Assembly (NCBI RefSeq): GCF_014836775.1
Contig: NZ_JACSQD010000003.1
Location: 226,014 to 290,013 of the forward strand
Source of the DNA: Arthrobacter gallicola
GTDB lineage: Bacteria; Actinomycetota; Actinomycetes; Actinomycetales; Micrococcaceae
Direction of reading: 5' to 3'
Length of the DNA: 64,000 nt
Every line of letters begins with the position of its first letter. The stretch's first letter is position 1. A program made the position numbers and the translations under genes. This document shows positions 8,902 through 17,657 of the stretch, piece after piece. The notes below the pieces were generated by a model. That model searched no databases. It was not told the origin of the DNA and saw only the letters and a program-made list of their open reading frames with translations.

Positions 8902-9473
8902 CGCCGCAGCCGGGGCCGGACGGGCAGCTGCGCTGCCCGTGGGCACTCGCCAGCCCGGATTACCTTGTCTACCACGACGAGGAATGGGGCCGCCCGGTAG
9001 CCGGTGAGGCAGCACTGTTCGAGCGGCTCAGCCTGGAGGGTTTCCAGGCCGGCCTGAGCTGGATCACGATTCTGCGCAAGCGGGAGGCCTTCCGCGACGC
9101 GTTCCGCGGTTTCGACCCAGCCGTCGTCGCCCGGTTCGGCGACGCGGAAACGGAGGAACTCATGGCCACCCCGGGGATAGTGCGCAACCGCGCCAAAATC
9201 CAGGCCACGATTTCCAACGCCCGCGCCTTGCTGGCACTCCCGGCGGGAGAATCCCTGGAGATCCTGCTGGAGGCACACCGGCCGCAGCCCGGGCCGGCTC
9301 CCCGGACGACAGCGGATGTTCCGGCATCCACCCCCGAATCCATCAGCCTGTCCCGCGTACTCCGCGCCAGGGGATTTCGTTTTGTTGGCCCGGTCACCGC
9401 CTATGCCATGCTCCAGGCCACCGGGTATGTAAACGACCATTTGGCCGCCTGCAGTGCCCGCGGAAGCTGCTGA
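8898..9473 (+). CDS. tag: DNA-3-methyladenine glycosylase I
   Basis: Base-excision repair enzyme that removes 3-methyladenine from alkylated DNA. The 191 residues match Tag: an N-terminal RCPWA zinc Cys, the YHDEEWGRPV motif (about 25-34), a helix-hairpin-helix core, the GFQAGLSW pocket and FDPAVVARF. The C-terminal H-x3-C pair in NDHLAACSARG completes the zinc clasp. It overlaps the DivIVA-like gene by four bases and is translationally coupled to it. Confidence 0.92.
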   Translation: MTPQPGPDGQLRCPWALASPDYLVYHDEEWGRPVAGEAALFERLSLEGFQAGLSWITILRKREAFRDAFRGFDPAVVARFGDAETEELMATPGIVRNRAKIQATISNARALLALPAGESLEILLEAHRPQPGPAPRTTADVPASTPESISLSRVLRARGFRFVGPVTAYAMLQATGYVNDHLAACSARGSC

Positions 9474-9658
9474 TTTACCGCCCGCTAATCACCCGATTGT
9501 GGTGTCAGACACACCGGAATTTCGCCTGCTTAGCACTTGTACGGAATAATGATCAAAAATGCAGCTTGGTGCCCTAAGCAACGGCACTGATCGGCAGCAG
9601 TACAGGTGACTACTCGGGGAATAACCCCGCAGTGCACTTTTGAAAGGGGAACTTCAAG
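9474..9658. other. 185-base gap before the DUF3117 gene, with a short palindrome
   Basis: This gap probably holds the promoter of the small DUF3117 gene. It contains a perfect GTGTC-A-GACAC palindrome at 9502-9512 and an AT-richer stretch at 9536-9560. No terminator or further gene is seen. A regulatory role for the palindrome is a guess. Confidence 0.3.
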
Positions 9659-9826
9659 ATGGCTGCGATGAAACCGCGTACGGGTGATGGACCCATGGAG
9701 GTCACCAAGGAAGGGCGCAGCCTGATCTTGCGGGTGCCGATCGACGGCGGCGGACGCCTGGTTGTGGAGTTGAACGCAGAGGAAGCCGGCAAGCTCAAGG
9801 AATGCCTCCTCGGCGTCACCGGCTAG
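9659..9826 (+). CDS. DUF3117 family small protein
   Basis: A 55-residue protein highly characteristic of Actinobacteria, with the conserved start MAAMKPRTGDGPMEV and a short beta-rich middle (RSLILRVPI, GGRLVVELN) ending KLKECLLGVTG. Its function is not established. An AAAGGGGA ribosome site lies about eight bases upstream of the ATG. Its TAG stop is part of the -10 hexamer of pepA, which starts nine bases later. Confidence 0.9.
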   Translation: MAAMKPRTGDGPMEVTKEGRSLILRVPIDGGGRLVVELNAEEAGKLKECLLGVTG

Positions 9827-9829
9827 GCT
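9824..9829 (+). promoter_or_regulatory. -10 element of pepA overlapping the DUF3117 stop codon
   Basis: TAGGCT includes the stop codon of the upstream gene and ends six bases before the pepA ATG. This supports both a leaderless pepA message and the choice of start at 9836. Confidence 0.5.
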
Positions 9830-9835
9830 GGGTGC

Positions 9836-11491
9836 ATGCGTCCTTCCAGGCAAGTTTCCAAGCCTGCGGGTTCCGTTCAGGCTCCCCGCAGGATGTCCCT
9901 CACTGCTGTTTCCGCGCTTCCGCCGTATCCGGGTGAGCCCGGCGCGGAGCGGGTTTTGGAACCTCAGCCCGGCGAAGGTGTGGACGTCCTGGTTGTGGGC
10001 ATCGCCCCGGGGCCGGCGGCGGAATCTTCCCAGGAAGGCGCACCTGCAGGTGCCAAACCGGTTCCGGAACCGCGCAGCGGTGCTGTCGAGGCCGCTGTCC
10101 GCTACGGCGTCGACGTCGCCGCGCGTGCCGATGCTGCCGGAGTTACCGGCCGGGCAGGGGAGCGCCTGGTGGTGGAACCGCCGCGCGGGTCCACCGGCCT
10201 GCCTGGAAAACTGATCTGCCTGGGTGTCGGCGACGAGTCCCACCAGAGTCTTCGGCGGGCCGGCGCCGCATTGGCACGTGCCACCTTCGGAGCGCAGAAA
10301 ATACGCACCAGCGTGGTGGACGGACTGACACCCCAGGCACAGCAGGCCTTCCTGGAGGGATACTTCCTGGGCGGCTACCGTGCCCCGAAAACCGGCCTCT
10401 CCGACTCAGCCAAACCCATGGCCGTGCAGATGGAGGTCACCGGCCTGAACCCCCAGGCGCTGGCCCTGGCTGAAATCAGTGCGCGGGCCGCCTGGCTTGC
10501 CCGTGACCTGACAAACACACCGCCGGACATTGCGACGCCGGAGTGGATGGCCGCGCAGAGCCGCTCGGTCGCCCAGGCTGCCGGACTTGAATTCGAAGAA
10601 TGGGATCCTAAGCGGCTGGCTGCTGAAGGCTTCGGCGGTCTCACCGCTGTGGGATCCGGGTCCGCAAACGGCCCGCGGCTGGTGCGGGTCACGTACCGGC
10701 CAACCGGGTCAAAGGACACGGAATCCGGCGGCGTAGTCCTGGTGGGAAAGGGCATAACCTTCGATTCAGGCGGCATCTCACTGAAGCCGCGCGAATCCAT
10801 GCCCGCCATGAAAATGGACATGGCCGGCGCAGCCGTTGTCCTCTCGGCCGTACAGGCCGCAGCAGAGCTTGAGCTTCCGTTCGAGGTGACCGCGCTGCTG
10901 GCCCTGGCGGAAAACGCGATCGGCGCGGCATCCTACCGGCCCGGGGATGTGGTCAGGACCTGGAACGGCACCACCGTGGAAATCGGCAACACCGACGCCG
11001 AGGGCCGGATGGTCCTCGCCGATGCCCTCGCGTATGCAGCAGGCCGGCTGAAGCCGGAGGCCTTGATCGATGTTGCCACCCTGACGGGCGCTGCGGCGCT
11101 GGGGCTGGGCAAGCGCCACGCAGCGCTGTTCGGCAACGATCCCGGGCTGCTGACCGCGTTCGAGGCTGCTGCCAGCAGTTCCGGCGAGCCGCTCTGGCAG
11201 CTGCCGCTGGTGCCGGACTACGACTACCTGCTGGAGTCCGATACAGCCGACCTGGCGCATGTGGCTCCGGTGGGCGCCAAAGCTGGAGCAGGCGCTATCC
11301 TCGGGGCGCTGTTCCTGGAGAAGTTCGTTGACGGCAGACCGTGGATCCACCTTGACATAGCCGGGCCCATGGAAGCCGCGGGCGACAGCCACGAGTACGC
11401 CAAGGGTGCCACCGGATTCGGTGCCCGGCTGCTCATCGCTTTCCTGCGCGCCCGTGCCGCCCGCACACTGGCGGGATTCAGCGCCTCCTAG
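9836..11491 (+). CDS. pepA: leucyl aminopeptidase (M17)
   Basis: Cytoplasmic two-metal aminopeptidase that removes N-terminal residues from peptides. The protein has 551 residues, longer than the usual 500, because of an N-terminal extension rich in Pro/Gly/Ala. The catalytic domain shows GKGITFDSGGISLKP (304-318), with metal ligands Lys305 and Asp310, and the family signature NTDAEGRM (385-392). The first ATG is kept because of the -10 hexamer six bases upstream; a second ATG 57 bases later would give 532 residues. It is convergent with the O-methyltransferase gene 37 bases away. Confidence 0.9.
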   Translation: MRPSRQVSKPAGSVQAPRRMSLTAVSALPPYPGEPGAERVLEPQPGEGVDVLVVGIAPGPAAESSQEGAPAGAKPVPEPRSGAVEAAVRYGVDVAARADAAGVTGRAGERLVVEPPRGSTGLPGKLICLGVGDESHQSLRRAGAALARATFGAQKIRTSVVDGLTPQAQQAFLEGYFLGGYRAPKTGLSDSAKPMAVQMEVTGLNPQALALAEISARAAWLARDLTNTPPDIATPEWMAAQSRSVAQAAGLEFEEWDPKRLAAEGFGGLTAVGSGSANGPRLVRVTYRPTGSKDTESGGVVLVGKGITFDSGGISLKPRESMPAMKMDMAGAAVVLSAVQAAAELELPFEVTALLALAENAIGAASYRPGDVVRTWNGTTVEIGNTDAEGRMVLADALAYAAGRLKPEALIDVATLTGAAALGLGKRHAALFGNDPGLLTAFEAAASSSGEPLWQLPLVPDYDYLLESDTADLAHVAPVGAKAGAGAILGALFLEKFVDGRPWIHLDIAGPMEAAGDSHEYAKGATGFGARLLIAFLRARAARTLAGFSAS

Positions 11492-11528
11492 GGCGCTGAC
11501 CTGCCGCTGCCCATGGGGTGGGCTGCCG

Positions 11529-12176
11529 CTACCGGCGCGCGGGCTGAACCTTGACCGCGAGCAGGAGGCCGTCGCCGGTGGGCAGGAGTGCGGAGACCAG
11601 GGAATCGTTGTCCCGGATGGCTTTGCCCACCTGACGCATCGTGTTGGTCAGCGGTTCCCGCGCGGCCGGGTCCGCGACCCGGCCGTTGTCGAGGGCCCCG
11701 TTGACAATGAGCAGCCCTCCGGGCTTCAGCAGCCGGACGGCCTGTTCGGTATACACGGGGAAGGACGCTTTGTCCGCATCAATAAAAACCAGGTCATAGG
11801 CGTTGTCGGTGAGCCGCGGCAGCACTTCAGCAGCGCGCCCGGAAATGGTCCGGGTGCGGTTTCCCGGAATACCCGCTTCCGAATAGGCCAGCCGGGCAGC
11901 CCGCAGATGGTCGACGTCGGAATCAATGGTCGTCAGGACGGAGTGGGGTCCCAGTCCGCGAAGCAGGCAGACTCCTGAAACACCGGCACCCGTTCCAACC
12001 TCCACAACCGTCTGCGCCTTGGCGGAAGCAGCCAGAACTGTTAGGGCTGCACCCACCCCCGTGCTGACCGGATGGACACCGAGTTCGTGGGAACGCTCGC
12101 GTGCGCGGAGCAGCACTTCATCCTCGAAGGGCAGGGCCTCCGTATAGGACCAGTTGGTCTGCTTGTCGGCGCTCAT
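11529..12176 (-). CDS. O-methyltransferase, SAM-dependent
   Basis: A 215-residue class I methyltransferase of the small catechol/caffeoyl-CoA O-methyltransferase family. The SAM-binding loop is VVEVGTGAGVSG (about 60-71), followed by TTIDSD (about 87-92) for ribose binding and VFIDADKASF (about 130-139) for metal and substrate. The acceptor is unknown. It is divergent from the ECF sigma factor gene with a 344-base gap, an arrangement seen in other actinobacteria, so it may be stress-regulated; that is inference. Confidence 0.85.
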   Translation of the reverse strand: MSADKQTNWSYTEALPFEDEVLLRARERSHELGVHPVSTGVGAALTVLAASAKAQTVVEVGTGAGVSGVCLLRGLGPHSVLTTIDSDVDHLRAARLAYSEAGIPGNRTRTISGRAAEVLPRLTDNAYDLVFIDADKASFPVYTEQAVRLLKPGGLLIVNGALDNGRVADPAAREPLTNTMRQVGKAIRDNDSLVSALLPTGDGLLLAVKVQPARR

Positions 12177-12520
12177 CGGTGTACGTCACTTTCGATTGGG
12201 GGAGGCAGGGAGAAGCTGGGAACAGAGGTAGGAAAATCAGCAGGGATGCAGCAGTGGCAGCCGGGTGGGATGGACGGCACTGGACTGCTTTACCAGCTTA
12301 AGGCCAGCGGTGCTGCAAACCCTGCTGGCGCGGCCGTGCCGCGGATCCTGTCGTCGGGAATCACGGGTCAGGGAGCCGTCACTTGTGTGCCGAACCACGG
12401 CATGCTAACAGCGAACTCCCAGAATCATGCGCGAACATTGATGCTGAAGCTGGCGATCAGAGCCTGCCCGGACCGCTGACGGTTCCGGCAGCTGACTTGC
12501 GCTTTGAAGGGAGGAAGACC
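12177..12520. other. 344-base divergent gap upstream of the ECF sigma factor
   Basis: This stretch separates the O-methyltransferase from the sigma factor and must hold both promoters. An ECF-like pair GGGAAT (12356-12361) and CGTC (12377-12380) with a 15-base spacer points at the sigma gene. An in-frame GTG at 12383 would add 46 residues to the sigma factor, but it lacks a good ribosome site. No other gene is seen. Confidence 0.4.
12356..12380 (+). promoter_or_regulatory. candidate ECF-type promoter for the sigma factor operon
   Basis: GGGAAT and CGTC separated by 15 bases resemble the GGAAC/CGTT type recognised by group-IV sigma factors, which would fit autoregulation. The match is imperfect and the spacer a little short. 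Confidence 0.3.
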
Positions 12521-13126
12521 ATGACCGGGACACTTGACGTTTCAGCGGACGCAGCCGCAGATTGGGTGCGTCCGACCTGGGAAGAAGTGGTGCAGGCGCA
12601 CTCCGCGAAGGTCTACCGCCTGGCGTACCGCCTGACCGGCAACAAACACGATGCAGAGGATCTGACCCAGGAAGTGTTTGTCCGGGTCTTCCGGTCGCTG
12701 GCGAACTTCCAGCCCGGCACTCTGGACGGCTGGCTCCACCGGATCACCACCAACCTCTTCCTGGACCAGGCGCGGCGCAGAAGCCGGATCCGGTTCGACG
12801 GCATGAGCGAGGAAGCTGAAAGCCGGCTTCCCAGCCCGGGACCGGGGCCGGAGCGGAGCTTCGAATTTAACAACCTCGACGTCGACATCCAGCAGGCATT
12901 GGAAGAGCTTCCCCCGGATTTCCGCGCAGCCGTTGTGCTCTGTGACCTGGAGGGACTCTCCTACGACGAAGTGGCCCGTGCCCTGGGCGTCAAGCTTGGC
13001 ACCGTCCGGTCACGGATCCACCGGGGCCGCACCATGCTGAAGGAAAAGCTGGCCCACCGGGATCCCACCCAGCGGCGAAGCCCCGCCGTCAGCCTGAAAA
13101 TTCCCCGCGTGGTTGGAGCCGGATAG
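12521..13126 (+). CDS. sigE: ECF RNA polymerase sigma factor, SigE type
   Basis: A group-IV sigma factor of 201 residues that redirects RNA polymerase to envelope or stress promoters. Region 2 covers about 24-95, with the [18 protein letters not shown] core. Region 4 covers about 130-185, with the helix-turn-helix [20 protein letters not shown]. The ATG at 12521 was chosen because GGGAGGAAG lies eight bases upstream; an earlier GTG at 12383 has no comparable site. A zinc anti-sigma factor follows after five bases, then TatB, which is the SigE arrangement of actinobacteria. The SigE name is by resemblance and context. Confidence 0.88.
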   Translation: MTGTLDVSADAAADWVRPTWEEVVQAHSAKVYRLAYRLTGNKHDAEDLTQEVFVRVFRSLANFQPGTLDGWLHRITTNLFLDQARRRSRIRFDGMSEEAESRLPSPGPGPERSFEFNNLDVDIQQALEELPPDFRAAVVLCDLEGLSYDEVARALGVKLGTVRSRIHRGRTMLKEKLAHRDPTQRRSPAVSLKIPRVVGAG

Positions 13127-13131
13127 AACAT

Positions 13132-14055
13132 ATGCGCCATCCACGACGCCATATCCGTGAATTCCTTGATGCGGAACTGTCCCAGCGCAAAAGGGCAGCA
13201 GTCCAGGCCCACTTGGAGCGCTGTGCACCGTGCCGTTCACTGCTTGAAGAGGAACGGCGTTTGCGCAGCCGGCTGCGGTCCATGAGCATCCCCCGGCCGG
13301 AGGAGGACCTGGCGCGGCGCATCATGGCCGGCGGCGCGTCCCTGCCCGCCGCAGAGGAGACGAAACCGCCGCGGACCCGCGCCCGTTACGCCGTCGCCGT
13401 CGGCAGTATCCTGACCCTCGTCTCGGGCTTTGTCCTGGCCGGCGCCTATGTGCTGGGTACTTTGGCCGAGGAGCCCCTCTCCGCTCCGCAGCAGGCCCAC
13501 CTGCTGGCCGGGTGGAGCCAGGTGGCGGAGAACGAGCCTGCCGAGCTTTCCAGGGAGCAGCTGCAGAAACTGCGTGAAGCCGGCTGGTCATGCCCGGAGC
13601 TCAAGGAACTCGGATTCACCCTCGAGGAAGCCACCGCCACGCATGTGGCGGGCCAGCCCGCGGTCGCCCTGGTGCTGGCCCGTAACGGGGAGAAGATTAC
13701 GCTCTATGAGCAGCGCCCGGGTGACGGTGAAACGAATGCCGGTGTGGTCCTGCACGCCGTCACCGAGCGGCCAGTCACGGAGGAGGGCTTCACGCTGCAA
13801 ACCGGCAATCCCACCACGTCACCGAGGGTCTGGCAGGATCCAGCGAAACCCGGCCAGGCCGTGCTGTCCACCGGAAACGTTACGTACACCCTGGCGTCAT
13901 CTGCACCCAGGGAAGTGGTTGCCGGTGCGGTCAGCGAATTGTCGCTGACCGAGTCTGCCCGCCTGCTGGTGCCGTCCAAAGGCCGGGATTCCGGACCAAT
14001 GGACACGGTGATGCGCGGGTTCTCCCTGCTGGCCGGCGCCGGACGTTCACTTTGA
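13132..14055 (+). CDS. zinc-binding anti-sigma factor with one membrane segment
   Basis: A 307-residue membrane anti-sigma factor. The cytoplasmic N-terminus has the ZAS signature H-x3-C-x2-C at His27, Cys31 and Cys34, preceded by another His near residue 7, so it should bind zinc and hold the SigE-type factor. A single membrane helix lies at about 86-108. The C-terminal 190 residues lie outside and have no domain I recognise. Loss of zinc or proteolysis would release the sigma factor; that mode is known for the family and not shown here. It is coupled to the sigma gene with a five-base gap. Confidence 0.87.
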   Translation: MRHPRRHIREFLDAELSQRKRAAVQAHLERCAPCRSLLEEERRLRSRLRSMSIPRPEEDLARRIMAGGASLPAAEETKPPRTRARYAVAVGSILTLVSGFVLAGAYVLGTLAEEPLSAPQQAHLLAGWSQVAENEPAELSREQLQKLREAGWSCPELKELGFTLEEATATHVAGQPAVALVLARNGEKITLYEQRPGDGETNAGVVLHAVTERPVTEEGFTLQTGNPTTSPRVWQDPAKPGQAVLSTGNVTYTLASSAPREVVAGAVSELSLTESARLLVPSKGRDSGPMDTVMRGFSLLAGAGRSL

Positions 14056-14093
14056 GTCCACTCTGGAAGTCGCTTGAACCGAGCAGGAAAAGG

Positions 14094-14099
14094 TAACCT
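14094..14099 (+). promoter_or_regulatory. -10 element of tatB, leaderless type
   Basis: TAACCT ends six bases before the GTG start of tatB. It suggests tatB can be transcribed on its own as well as with the sigma factor operon. Confidence 0.5.
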
Positions 14100-14105
14100 T
14101 CAGAA

Positions 14106-14555
14106 GTGTTCGGAATTAATGGCTATGAGCTGATCGTCCTGGCAATCCTTGCCGTGGCCGTTCTCGGTCCCGAGCGGCTGCCCGAATACGCCTCCCAGCT
14201 TGCCCGGCTGGTCCGCGAACTTCGACGGATGGCCACCGGAGCACGTGAGCAGCTGCGCGAAGAAGTGGGACCGGAAATTGATGAGGTGGACTGGCGCAAG
14301 CTGGATCCACGCCAGTACGACCCGCGGCGGATCATCAAGGAAGCCCTGCTGGACGACATTGAAGAAGCCGTCCGCCCGGCTCCCCGGCAGGGGACCTCCG
14401 GGCATCCCGTGCGCACTCCCGCTGCGGCCGGACCAGCGGCCGCTGCCGTGGCTACGGGAGCGGCAGCAGCCGTACAAACTTCCCCGCCGCCCGTACAGCG
14501 CATCGAGCGGCTCGCCGCAGGGGAGACAGCTCCCTTTGATGTGGAAGCAACCTGA
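14106..14555 (+). CDS. tatB: Sec-independent protein translocase subunit TatB
   Basis: Receptor component of the twin-arginine export system, working with TatA and TatC, which are not in this window. The 149 residues start with a membrane helix (about 4-20, ELIVLAILAVAVLGPERLP) with the conserved Glu and the G-P hinge. An amphipathic helix (about 24-55) and a Pro/Ala-rich tail follow. The GTG start follows a -10 hexamer by six bases. Placement right after the sigma/anti-sigma pair links export capacity to envelope stress, as in other actinobacteria. Confidence 0.9.
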   Translation: MFGINGYELIVLAILAVAVLGPERLPEYASQLARLVRELRRMATGAREQLREEVGPEIDEVDWRKLDPRQYDPRRIIKEALLDDIEEAVRPAPRQGTSGHPVRTPAAAGPAAAAVATGAAAAVQTSPPPVQRIERLAAGETAPFDVEAT

Positions 14556-14565
14556 CCGTCTTTCC

Positions 14566-14593
14566 GAACACAGAGCCCTGAACACAGAGCCCT
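14566..14593. repeat. two tandem 14-bp copies after tatB
   Basis: GAACACAGAGCCCT occurs twice head to tail at 14566-14579 and 14580-14593, just past the tatB stop. It looks like a slippage duplication, and no function is evident. Confidence 0.75.
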
Positions 14594-14612
14594 GAACGCC
14601 TGGCCGAAACCG

Positions 14613-14630
14613 CGCGCGGTCAGCCGCGCG
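14613..14630. terminator. GC-rich hairpin between tatB and mrp
   Basis: A seven-bp stem CGCGCGG/CCGCGCG around TCAG that includes the mrp stop codon. It lies between convergent genes and may end both transcripts weakly; there is no T run. Confidence 0.35.
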
Positions 14631-15774
14631 GGGTGACCCCGAGGCTCTTTCCGGCGAGTCCCCGCGGACGGCGGGCCAGGCCCTGGGCGATGCGCCGAAG
14701 CTCCCCGCCGGCTGTGCCGTCCTGCACTGCGGATTCCGTCAGCACAACCGGAAGTCCTGCGTCCCCGCCCTCGCGCAGGCGGACGTCGAGGGGGATGCTG
14801 CCGAGCAGCGGAACCTCGTAGCCGAGCACACTGCCCAGCCGCTCGGAGACGATCGCACCGCCGCCGGAACCGAAGAGCTCCATCCGTTCCCCGTTCGGCA
14901 GGCTCAGCCAGGACATGTTCTCGATGACTCCGGTGACTTTCTGTCCTGTCTGCGCGGCCACGGTGCCGGCGCGTTCGGCAACGTCTGCGGCCGCAGCCTG
15001 CGGGGTGGTGACCACCAGGATTTCGGCCGAGGGCAGCAGCTGTCCCACGGAGATGGCGATGTCCCCTGTGCCCGGGGGCAGGTCCAGCAGCAGCACGTCG
15101 AGGTCACCGAAGTACACATCGGTGAGGAACTGCTCCAGGGCCCGGTGCAGCATCGGCCCGCGCCAGGCCACCGGCTGGTTGCTGTCCAGGAACATACCGA
15201 TGGAAATCGTCTTGATGCCGTGGGCCACCGGCGGCAGGATCATCTCATCCACCCGGGTGGGGGATGCGGTGATGCCCAGAAGGCCGGGGACGGAGAATCC
15301 GTGGACATCGGCGTCGACCACACCCACCCGCAGCCCGGAGACAGCCATTGCTGCCGCGAGGTTGACCGTGACGGTGGACTTGCCCACGCCGCCTTTGCCG
15401 CTGGCCACCGCATAGACGCGGGTCAGGGAATCCGGGCGGCTGAAGGGAATTCCGCGGGCTCCGCCCGGTCCGCGGAGCAGGGTCTTGAGCTCTTCGCGCT
15501 GCTCCGGGCTCATCACGTCCAGGTCAACGTCCACGGAGGTGATGCCGGGGACGGCGGCCAGCTCGCGTTCGACGTCGCCGGTGATGGTTCCGCGCAGCGG
15601 GCAGCCCGCGATGGTCAGGAGGACGGAGACGCGGGCGGCTCCGGCGTCGTCGACTTCCACACTGCGCAGCATGCCGAGTTCGGTAATGGGACGCCGGAGC
15701 TCCGGGTCGATCACCCGGTCAAGGGCGGTCCGGGCCTGCTGCTCCAGAGTTTTGCCCAGGTTGTTCACGGGCAC
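14620..15774 (-). CDS. mrp: Mrp/NBP35 family iron-sulfur carrier ATPase
   Basis: A 384-residue P-loop ATPase thought to carry or insert Fe-S clusters. Residues about 5-90 form a MIP18/DUF59 domain, and Walker A GKGGVGKST lies at 126-134 (deviant, MinD type). In many Mrp proteins a C-x2-C pair follows the ENMS motif. Here that segment reads ENMSWLSLPNGERMELFG and has no Cys, so cluster binding through that pair is not possible. This variant is, as far as I recall, usual in actinobacteria. It is the last gene of a minus-strand operon with the DUF1003 and MgtE-like genes, three bases after the former. Confidence 0.88.
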   Translation of the reverse strand: MPVNNLGKTLEQQARTALDRVIDPELRRPITELGMLRSVEVDDAGAARVSVLLTIAGCPLRGTITGDVERELAAVPGITSVDVDLDVMSPEQREELKTLLRGPGGARGIPFSRPDSLTRVYAVASGKGGVGKSTVTVNLAAAMAVSGLRVGVVDADVHGFSVPGLLGITASPTRVDEMILPPVAHGIKTISIGMFLDSNQPVAWRGPMLHRALEQFLTDVYFGDLDVLLLDLPPGTGDIAISVGQLLPSAEILVVTTPQAAAADVAERAGTVAAQTGQKVTGVIENMSWLSLPNGERMELFGSGGGAIVSERLGSVLGYEVPLLGSIPLDVRLREGGDAGLPVVLTESAVQDGTAGGELRRIAQGLARRPRGLAGKSLGVTPRG

Positions 15775-15777
15775 TGC

Positions 15778-16371
15778 TTATTCCTCTTTCATGCCGGGCG
15801 TGATTCTGGGAAGCGACGCCGTTGCGTCCGGCCCCCGGCGTCGCTGGTTGCGGCGGCCGGAGTCATCCCGGCCGTCATTCGCCTCCAGGAGTTCCTCCAG
15901 GAGGCCGCGGATCTCGGAACGGACGTAGTCGCGGGTCGCTACCTCACGCAGCGCGATGCGCAGCTCGGCGATCTCCCGCGTGAGGTATTCGGTGTCCATG
16001 AGGTTGCGTTCGGCGCGTTCGCGGTCCTGGCGCATGGAAACCCGGTCCCGGTCGTCCTGCCGGTTCTGGGCCAGGAGCAGCAGGGGAGCGGCGTAGGAGG
16101 CCTGGAGGGAAAGCATCAGGGTCAGCAGCGTGAAGCCGAGTGCCACGCTGTCAAAGCGCAGGGAAACCGGCCCCCAGGTGTTCCAGCCCAGCCAAACCAC
16201 GCAGAAGACGGTCATGTACAGCAGGAACTGCGGGGTACCCATAAACCGGGCAAAATTCTCGGTGGCGTGGCCAAACGCATCGGGGTTGGGAGACAGCCGC
16301 GGCAGCCACCGGGTGCGGGCGGTCCGCGGGGTGTCCAGGCCATCGGTACGGGGGCGGTTTTTCTCAGCCAT
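15778..16371 (-). CDS. DUF1003 membrane protein
   Basis: A 197-residue protein with two membrane segments (about 47-66 and 80-100). The conserved pattern between them has a Trp/Asn-rich loop and a following coiled-coil part (QNRQDDRDRVSMRQDRERAE), which marks DUF1003. Its function is not established. The start at 16371 was chosen because GAAGGAAGA lies directly upstream and the family begins there. It overlaps the upstream MgtE-like gene by eight bases, so the two are coupled. Confidence 0.82.
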   Translation of the reverse strand: MAEKNRPRTDGLDTPRTARTRWLPRLSPNPDAFGHATENFARFMGTPQFLLYMTVFCVVWLGWNTWGPVSLRFDSVALGFTLLTLMLSLQASYAAPLLLLAQNRQDDRDRVSMRQDRERAERNLMDTEYLTREIAELRIALREVATRDYVRSEIRGLLEELLEANDGRDDSGRRNQRRRGPDATASLPRITPGMKEE

Positions 16372-17650
16372 TCTTCCTTCCCTGCCACATGATGGGGCCG
16401 GTGTCGTCGGAGGCACGCCAGTCGTCGGGGAGGAGGTGGTCCAGCACATCGTCCACCGTTACGGCTCCCACCAGCCGGCCGCCGTCGTTCACTACCGGCA
16501 ATGAGTTCAGGTTGTACGTCGCGAGCATGCGGGAGATCTCGCTGATGTCCGCGTAGTCACGGACCGGTTCAAGGTCAGTGTCCAGGATGTTTCCCAGCGC
16601 CTCCGGGGGAGCGGCCCGCAGCAGCTTCTGGATGTGCACCACCCCGAGGTACCGTCCGGTGGGGGTTTCCAGCGGCGGACGGCAGACATAAATGGAAGAA
16701 GCCAGGGCGGGGGTGAGCTCTTCCTTACGGACGTGAGCCAGGGCCTCAGCGACGGTTGCCTCCGGCGGAAGGATGACGGGCACCGGAGTCATCACCGAGC
16801 CGGCGGTGTCCTCTTCGTACTCCATCAGTCGGCGCACATCGCGGGCGTCTTCGGGCTCCATGAGCTGCAGGAGTTCTTCTTTCTGTTCCTCCGGCAGCTC
16901 GTTCAGCAGGTCGGCGGCGTCGTCCGGATCCATTTCTTCCAGGACATCGGCTGCGCGCTCCAGGTCCAGGGACTGCAGGATCTGGACCTGATCGTCGTCG
17001 GGGAGTTCCTGCAGGACGTCGGCTAGGCGTTCATCCTGGAGTTCGCTGGCCACTTCGATGCGCCGCTTGCCGCTCATCTCATGGAGCGCCTCGGCGAAGT
17101 CGGCTGCCTTCAGGTCATCGTGCTGGGCAACGAACTGAGTGGCGGCCTGGGGGCCGGAGATGTCCCAGCGGTAGATCTCAGCCCAGTCCACGATCAGCAG
17201 TTCGCCGCGCCGGCGCAGTCCGCGAAGCCGTGAGGTCTGTCCGCCGCGGCGGACGAAGAGGCTCGAGACATGCCAGTCTCCGGCCCGGTTCTGCTCAATG
17301 GCAATGTCCTCGACAGTGGCTTCTCCGCCGCCGTCGGCCAGAATCACCTTGCTGTCGAAGAGCTCGGCGACAACCAGCATTTCCGCGCCGCGCTGCTGGA
17401 AGCGGCGCAGGTTGACCAGTCCGGTGCAGATGATCTGGCTCGGATCCATGGACGTGATCCTGGTGATCGGCACGAAAACCCGTTTCTTGCCCGGGACCTC
17501 CACCACGATTCCGACCGCCTGCGGGGGTCGGCCGGCGCCGCGGTCCAGGACGACGGCGTCTCGAAGGCGGCCCAGACGGTCCCCGAGCGGATCGAAGACA
17601 TCCAGGCCGAGCAGCCGTGCGATGAAGACGCGGGTAGGATTTGTGCTCAC
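16364..17650 (-). CDS. PRC-barrel, MgtE N-terminal and CBS domain protein without a membrane channel
   Basis: A 428-residue soluble protein. Residues about 5-160 look like PRC-barrel-type beta segments. About 180-290 form an MgtE N-terminal superhelix (repeated ADVLQELPDDD/LLNELPEEQKEEL type helices). About 295-420 form a CBS pair ending near SLPVVNDGG and VDDVLDHLLPDDW. MgtE magnesium channels have five membrane helices after the CBS pair; here the chain stops there. It may sense Mg or a nucleotide and act through a partner. The GTG at 17650 is chosen from a -10 hexamer seven bases upstream and the family start STNPTRVFIARLLG. Confidence 0.85.
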   Translation of the reverse strand: MSTNPTRVFIARLLGLDVFDPLGDRLGRLRDAVVLDRGAGRPPQAVGIVVEVPGKKRVFVPITRITSMDPSQIICTGLVNLRRFQQRGAEMLVVAELFDSKVILADGGGEATVEDIAIEQNRAGDWHVSSLFVRRGGQTSRLRGLRRRGELLIVDWAEIYRWDISGPQAATQFVAQHDDLKAADFAEALHEMSGKRRIEVASELQDERLADVLQELPDDDQVQILQSLDLERAADVLEEMDPDDAADLLNELPEEQKEELLQLMEPEDARDVRRLMEYEEDTAGSVMTPVPVILPPEATVAEALAHVRKEELTPALASSIYVCRPPLETPTGRYLGVVHIQKLLRAAPPEALGNILDTDLEPVRDYADISEISRMLATYNLNSLPVVNDGGRLVGAVTVDDVLDHLLPDDWRASDDTGPIMWQGRKNG

Positions 17651-17657
17651 CCTTCTT

